The notes below the pieces were generated by a model. That model did no database searches. It was not told where the DNA came from and saw only the letters and a list, made by a program, of their open reading frames with translations. From an uncultured Bacillaceae bacterium (GTDB lineage Bacteria; Bacillota; Bacilli; Bacillales; Pradoshiaceae), in contig CAJGCH010000044.1 in assembly GCA_904501845.1 (NCBI GenBank), forward strand, positions 1-14,180: 14,180 nt of DNA, written 5' to 3'. Below, in pieces: positions 13,371 through 14,180 of this stretch. The translations under genes were made by a program, and so were the position numbers. Position 1 is the first letter of the stretch; every line of letters begins with the position of its first letter.

Positions 13371-13398
13371 TTTCCATATTTCTGAAAACTATTATAAT
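13371..13398 (+). promoter_or_regulatory. tatA promoter with a CodY-like box in the spacer
   Basis: TTTCCA (13371-13376), 16 bases, then TATAAT (13393-13398). ATATTTCTGAAAACT (13376-13390), in the spacer, matches the CodY consensus at 12 of 15 with an exact central TTTCTGAAAA. A repressor bound here would block RNA polymerase directly. CodY control of a tat operon is not something I know of. Confidence 0.5.
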
Positions 13399-13429
13399 GG
13401 GAAGTGAGCATCATAATGGAGGGGATAGA

Positions 13430-13621
13430 ATGTCAAATATTGGAGTGCCTGGGTTAATTCTTATCTTGCTTTTAGCTTTGATTATATTCGGTCCAAAGAA
13501 ATTGCCTGAGATTGGGAGAGCCTTCGGACAAACCTTGCGTGAATTTAAGAATTCGACAAAAGACCTCAGCAGCGAAGTCATGAGTGACTTAGATGATTCT
13601 AAGAAGGAACCTAAAAAATAA
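13430..13621 (+). CDS. tatA: Twin-arginine translocase subunit TatA
   Basis: A 63-residue single-span membrane protein that polymerises to form the Tat export pore for folded proteins. It has a short N terminus, a membrane helix (about 4-20), the conserved FGPKKLPEIGRAFG hinge and amphipathic helix (21-34), and a charged tail rich in Lys, Asp and Ser. ATG 13430 (MSNIGVPG) is chosen because GGAGGGG (13418-13424) sits 5 bases upstream; an earlier in-frame start at 13397 would overlap the -10 box. tatC follows after 83 bases with an intervening hairpin. As in other Gram-positives there is no separate TatB, so TatA is likely bifunctional. Confidence 0.93.
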   Translation: MSNIGVPGLILILLLALIIFGPKKLPEIGRAFGQTLREFKNSTKDLSSEVMSDLDDSKKEPKK

Positions 13622-13639
13622 CTCAATGACCATTAGATG

Positions 13640-13664
13640 GAGGTGTGAGTCATTCTCGCACCTC
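13640..13664 (+). terminator. Intercistronic stem-loop between tatA and tatC
   Basis: A 10-bp stem (13640-13649 with 13655-13664, one G-T pair) has a 5-base loop and is followed by TATTAAAATT, a poor U run. It may be a leaky terminator or a 3'-end stabiliser that lets the cell make more TatA than TatC, the ratio the Tat system needs. That role is an inference. Confidence 0.5.
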
Positions 13665-13704
13665 TATTAAAATTGCTGCTAGAAGGAAGTGAATTCACAT
13701 ACAG

Positions 13705-14180
13705 ATGGAAGAAAAACAATTAAATATGGTCGAGCACCTGGAGGAATTGAGAACAAGGCTGATGATCACCGTAGGCGCCTTTATCTTGTTCTTGTGCCTG
13801 TCCCTTTTCTTCGTAAAGGATATTTATCAGTTTTTCACCAGGGATTTAACAGAAGACCTCATCATCCTTGGGCCTAGTGATGTCGTCTGGATTTATTTCA
13901 CGCTGGCATCGATTGTGGCGATTGCCTGTACCATACCGGTCTTATCCATACAGGTTTGGCTGTTCGTGAGACCGGCGTTGAAGGATTATGAGCGTAAAAC
14001 GGCCCTGTTTTATATACCGGCTTTGTTTCTGTTATTTATTGCAGGACTATGTTTCGGCTATTTTGTCATTTATCCGATTGTCTTGAATTTCCTTAATGAG
14101 CTAGGCGAGGGAGTCTTGACGGCTGCTTATACAGCGGAACGCTATTTTAAATTTATCATCAATATGTCCTTGCCGTTTGC
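13705..14180 (+). CDS. tatC: Twin-arginine translocase subunit TatC (3' end outside window)
   Basis: The first 158 codons of TatC, the six-span receptor that binds twin-arginine signal peptides. It starts MEEKQLNMVEHLEELRTRL, with the conserved HLEELR cytosolic motif at 11-16, then a first membrane span, the periplasmic loop with LGPSDVVWIYF, the F..RPAL..YERK region after the second span, and GYFVIYPIVLNFL in the third. The frame is open to the window edge; about 90 residues are missing. From memory it is closer to B. subtilis TatCd than TatCy. ATG 13705 has AAGGAAGTGA at 13684-13693, a longish 11-base spacing. It should share a transcript with tatA. Confidence 0.94.
   Translation, partial: MEEKQLNMVEHLEELRTRLMITVGAFILFLCLSLFFVKDIYQFFTRDLTEDLIILGPSDVVWIYFTLASIVAIACTIPVLSIQVWLFVRPALKDYERKTALFYIPALFLLFIAGLCFGYFVIYPIVLNFLNELGEGVLTAAYTAERYFKFIINMSLPF

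Noticed and set aside
13411..13626. Minus-strand frame over tatA
   Set aside because: It is the reverse of the tatA coding sequence with no start signal.
13689..13877. GTG-started frame (MNSHTDGRK) over the start of tatC
   Set aside because: It lies in another frame from the well-conserved tatC and stops early.
1..14180. CRISPR array, tRNA or rRNA genes, phage or toxin-antitoxin module
   Set aside because: No regularly spaced direct repeats, no cloverleaf or rRNA sequence, and no phage or defence gene was seen on reading both strands.

Overview
The window looks like chromosomal DNA of a spore-forming Bacillaceae bacterium. The gene set and much of the order (ilvD, bacilliredoxin, ypiP, ypjP, thymidylate synthase, dihydrofolate reductase, plsC-like, ilvA) match from memory the ilvD-ilvA region of Bacillus subtilis. 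Strong AAGGAGG-type ribosome binding sites, CotO, CotY/Z and YjcA-like coat or sporulation genes, TatAd/TatCd-like Tat proteins and CodY-like operators all fit. I cannot name the genus with confidence.

Layout. 1-1095 is a mobile-element graveyard. It holds an IS1182-family transposase remnant (minus strand) with a frameshift, a stop codon and a large internal deletion, a 128-bp repeat with perfect 18-bp inverted ends, and stem-loops; two similar 20-base ends in inverted orientation frame the stretch. 1096-2775 is ilvD (minus) with its own leader. 3217-5156 carries brxA, ypiP and ypjP (plus), two of them followed by strong terminators. 5251-7228 holds a TerC-family membrane protein, a divergent GIY-YIG nuclease and an exported zinc peptidase of the anthrax lethal factor-like family. 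7263-8222 is thyA. 8346-10310 is a small spore-coat island (CotO, a doubtful small membrane ORF, CotY/Z with a near-consensus SigK promoter, and a YjcA-like DUF1360 protein). 10649-11890 is a coupled dfrA-plsC pair. 12038-13306 is ilvA with a CodY-like box next to its promoter. 13430 onward is tatA-tatC, with tatC cut by the window end.

How the genes work together. IlvA and IlvD are steps of isoleucine/valine synthesis at opposite ends of the window, and both have CodY-like boxes near their starts. ThyA and DfrA form the thymidylate/folate cycle, but here a coat-gene cluster separates them. TatA and TatC make a minimal Tat export system. The TerC protein may supply manganese to exported enzymes, and the lethal factor-like peptidase is itself exported.

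Most of the window is ordinary housekeeping DNA and I see no clear undescribed system. The best leads are the CodY-like box inside the tatA promoter, the coat island splitting thyA from dfrA, the lethal factor-like peptidase packed head-to-head with a GIY-YIG nuclease, an AT-rich 36-bp palindrome before ypjP, and the framed transposon remnant at the left end.
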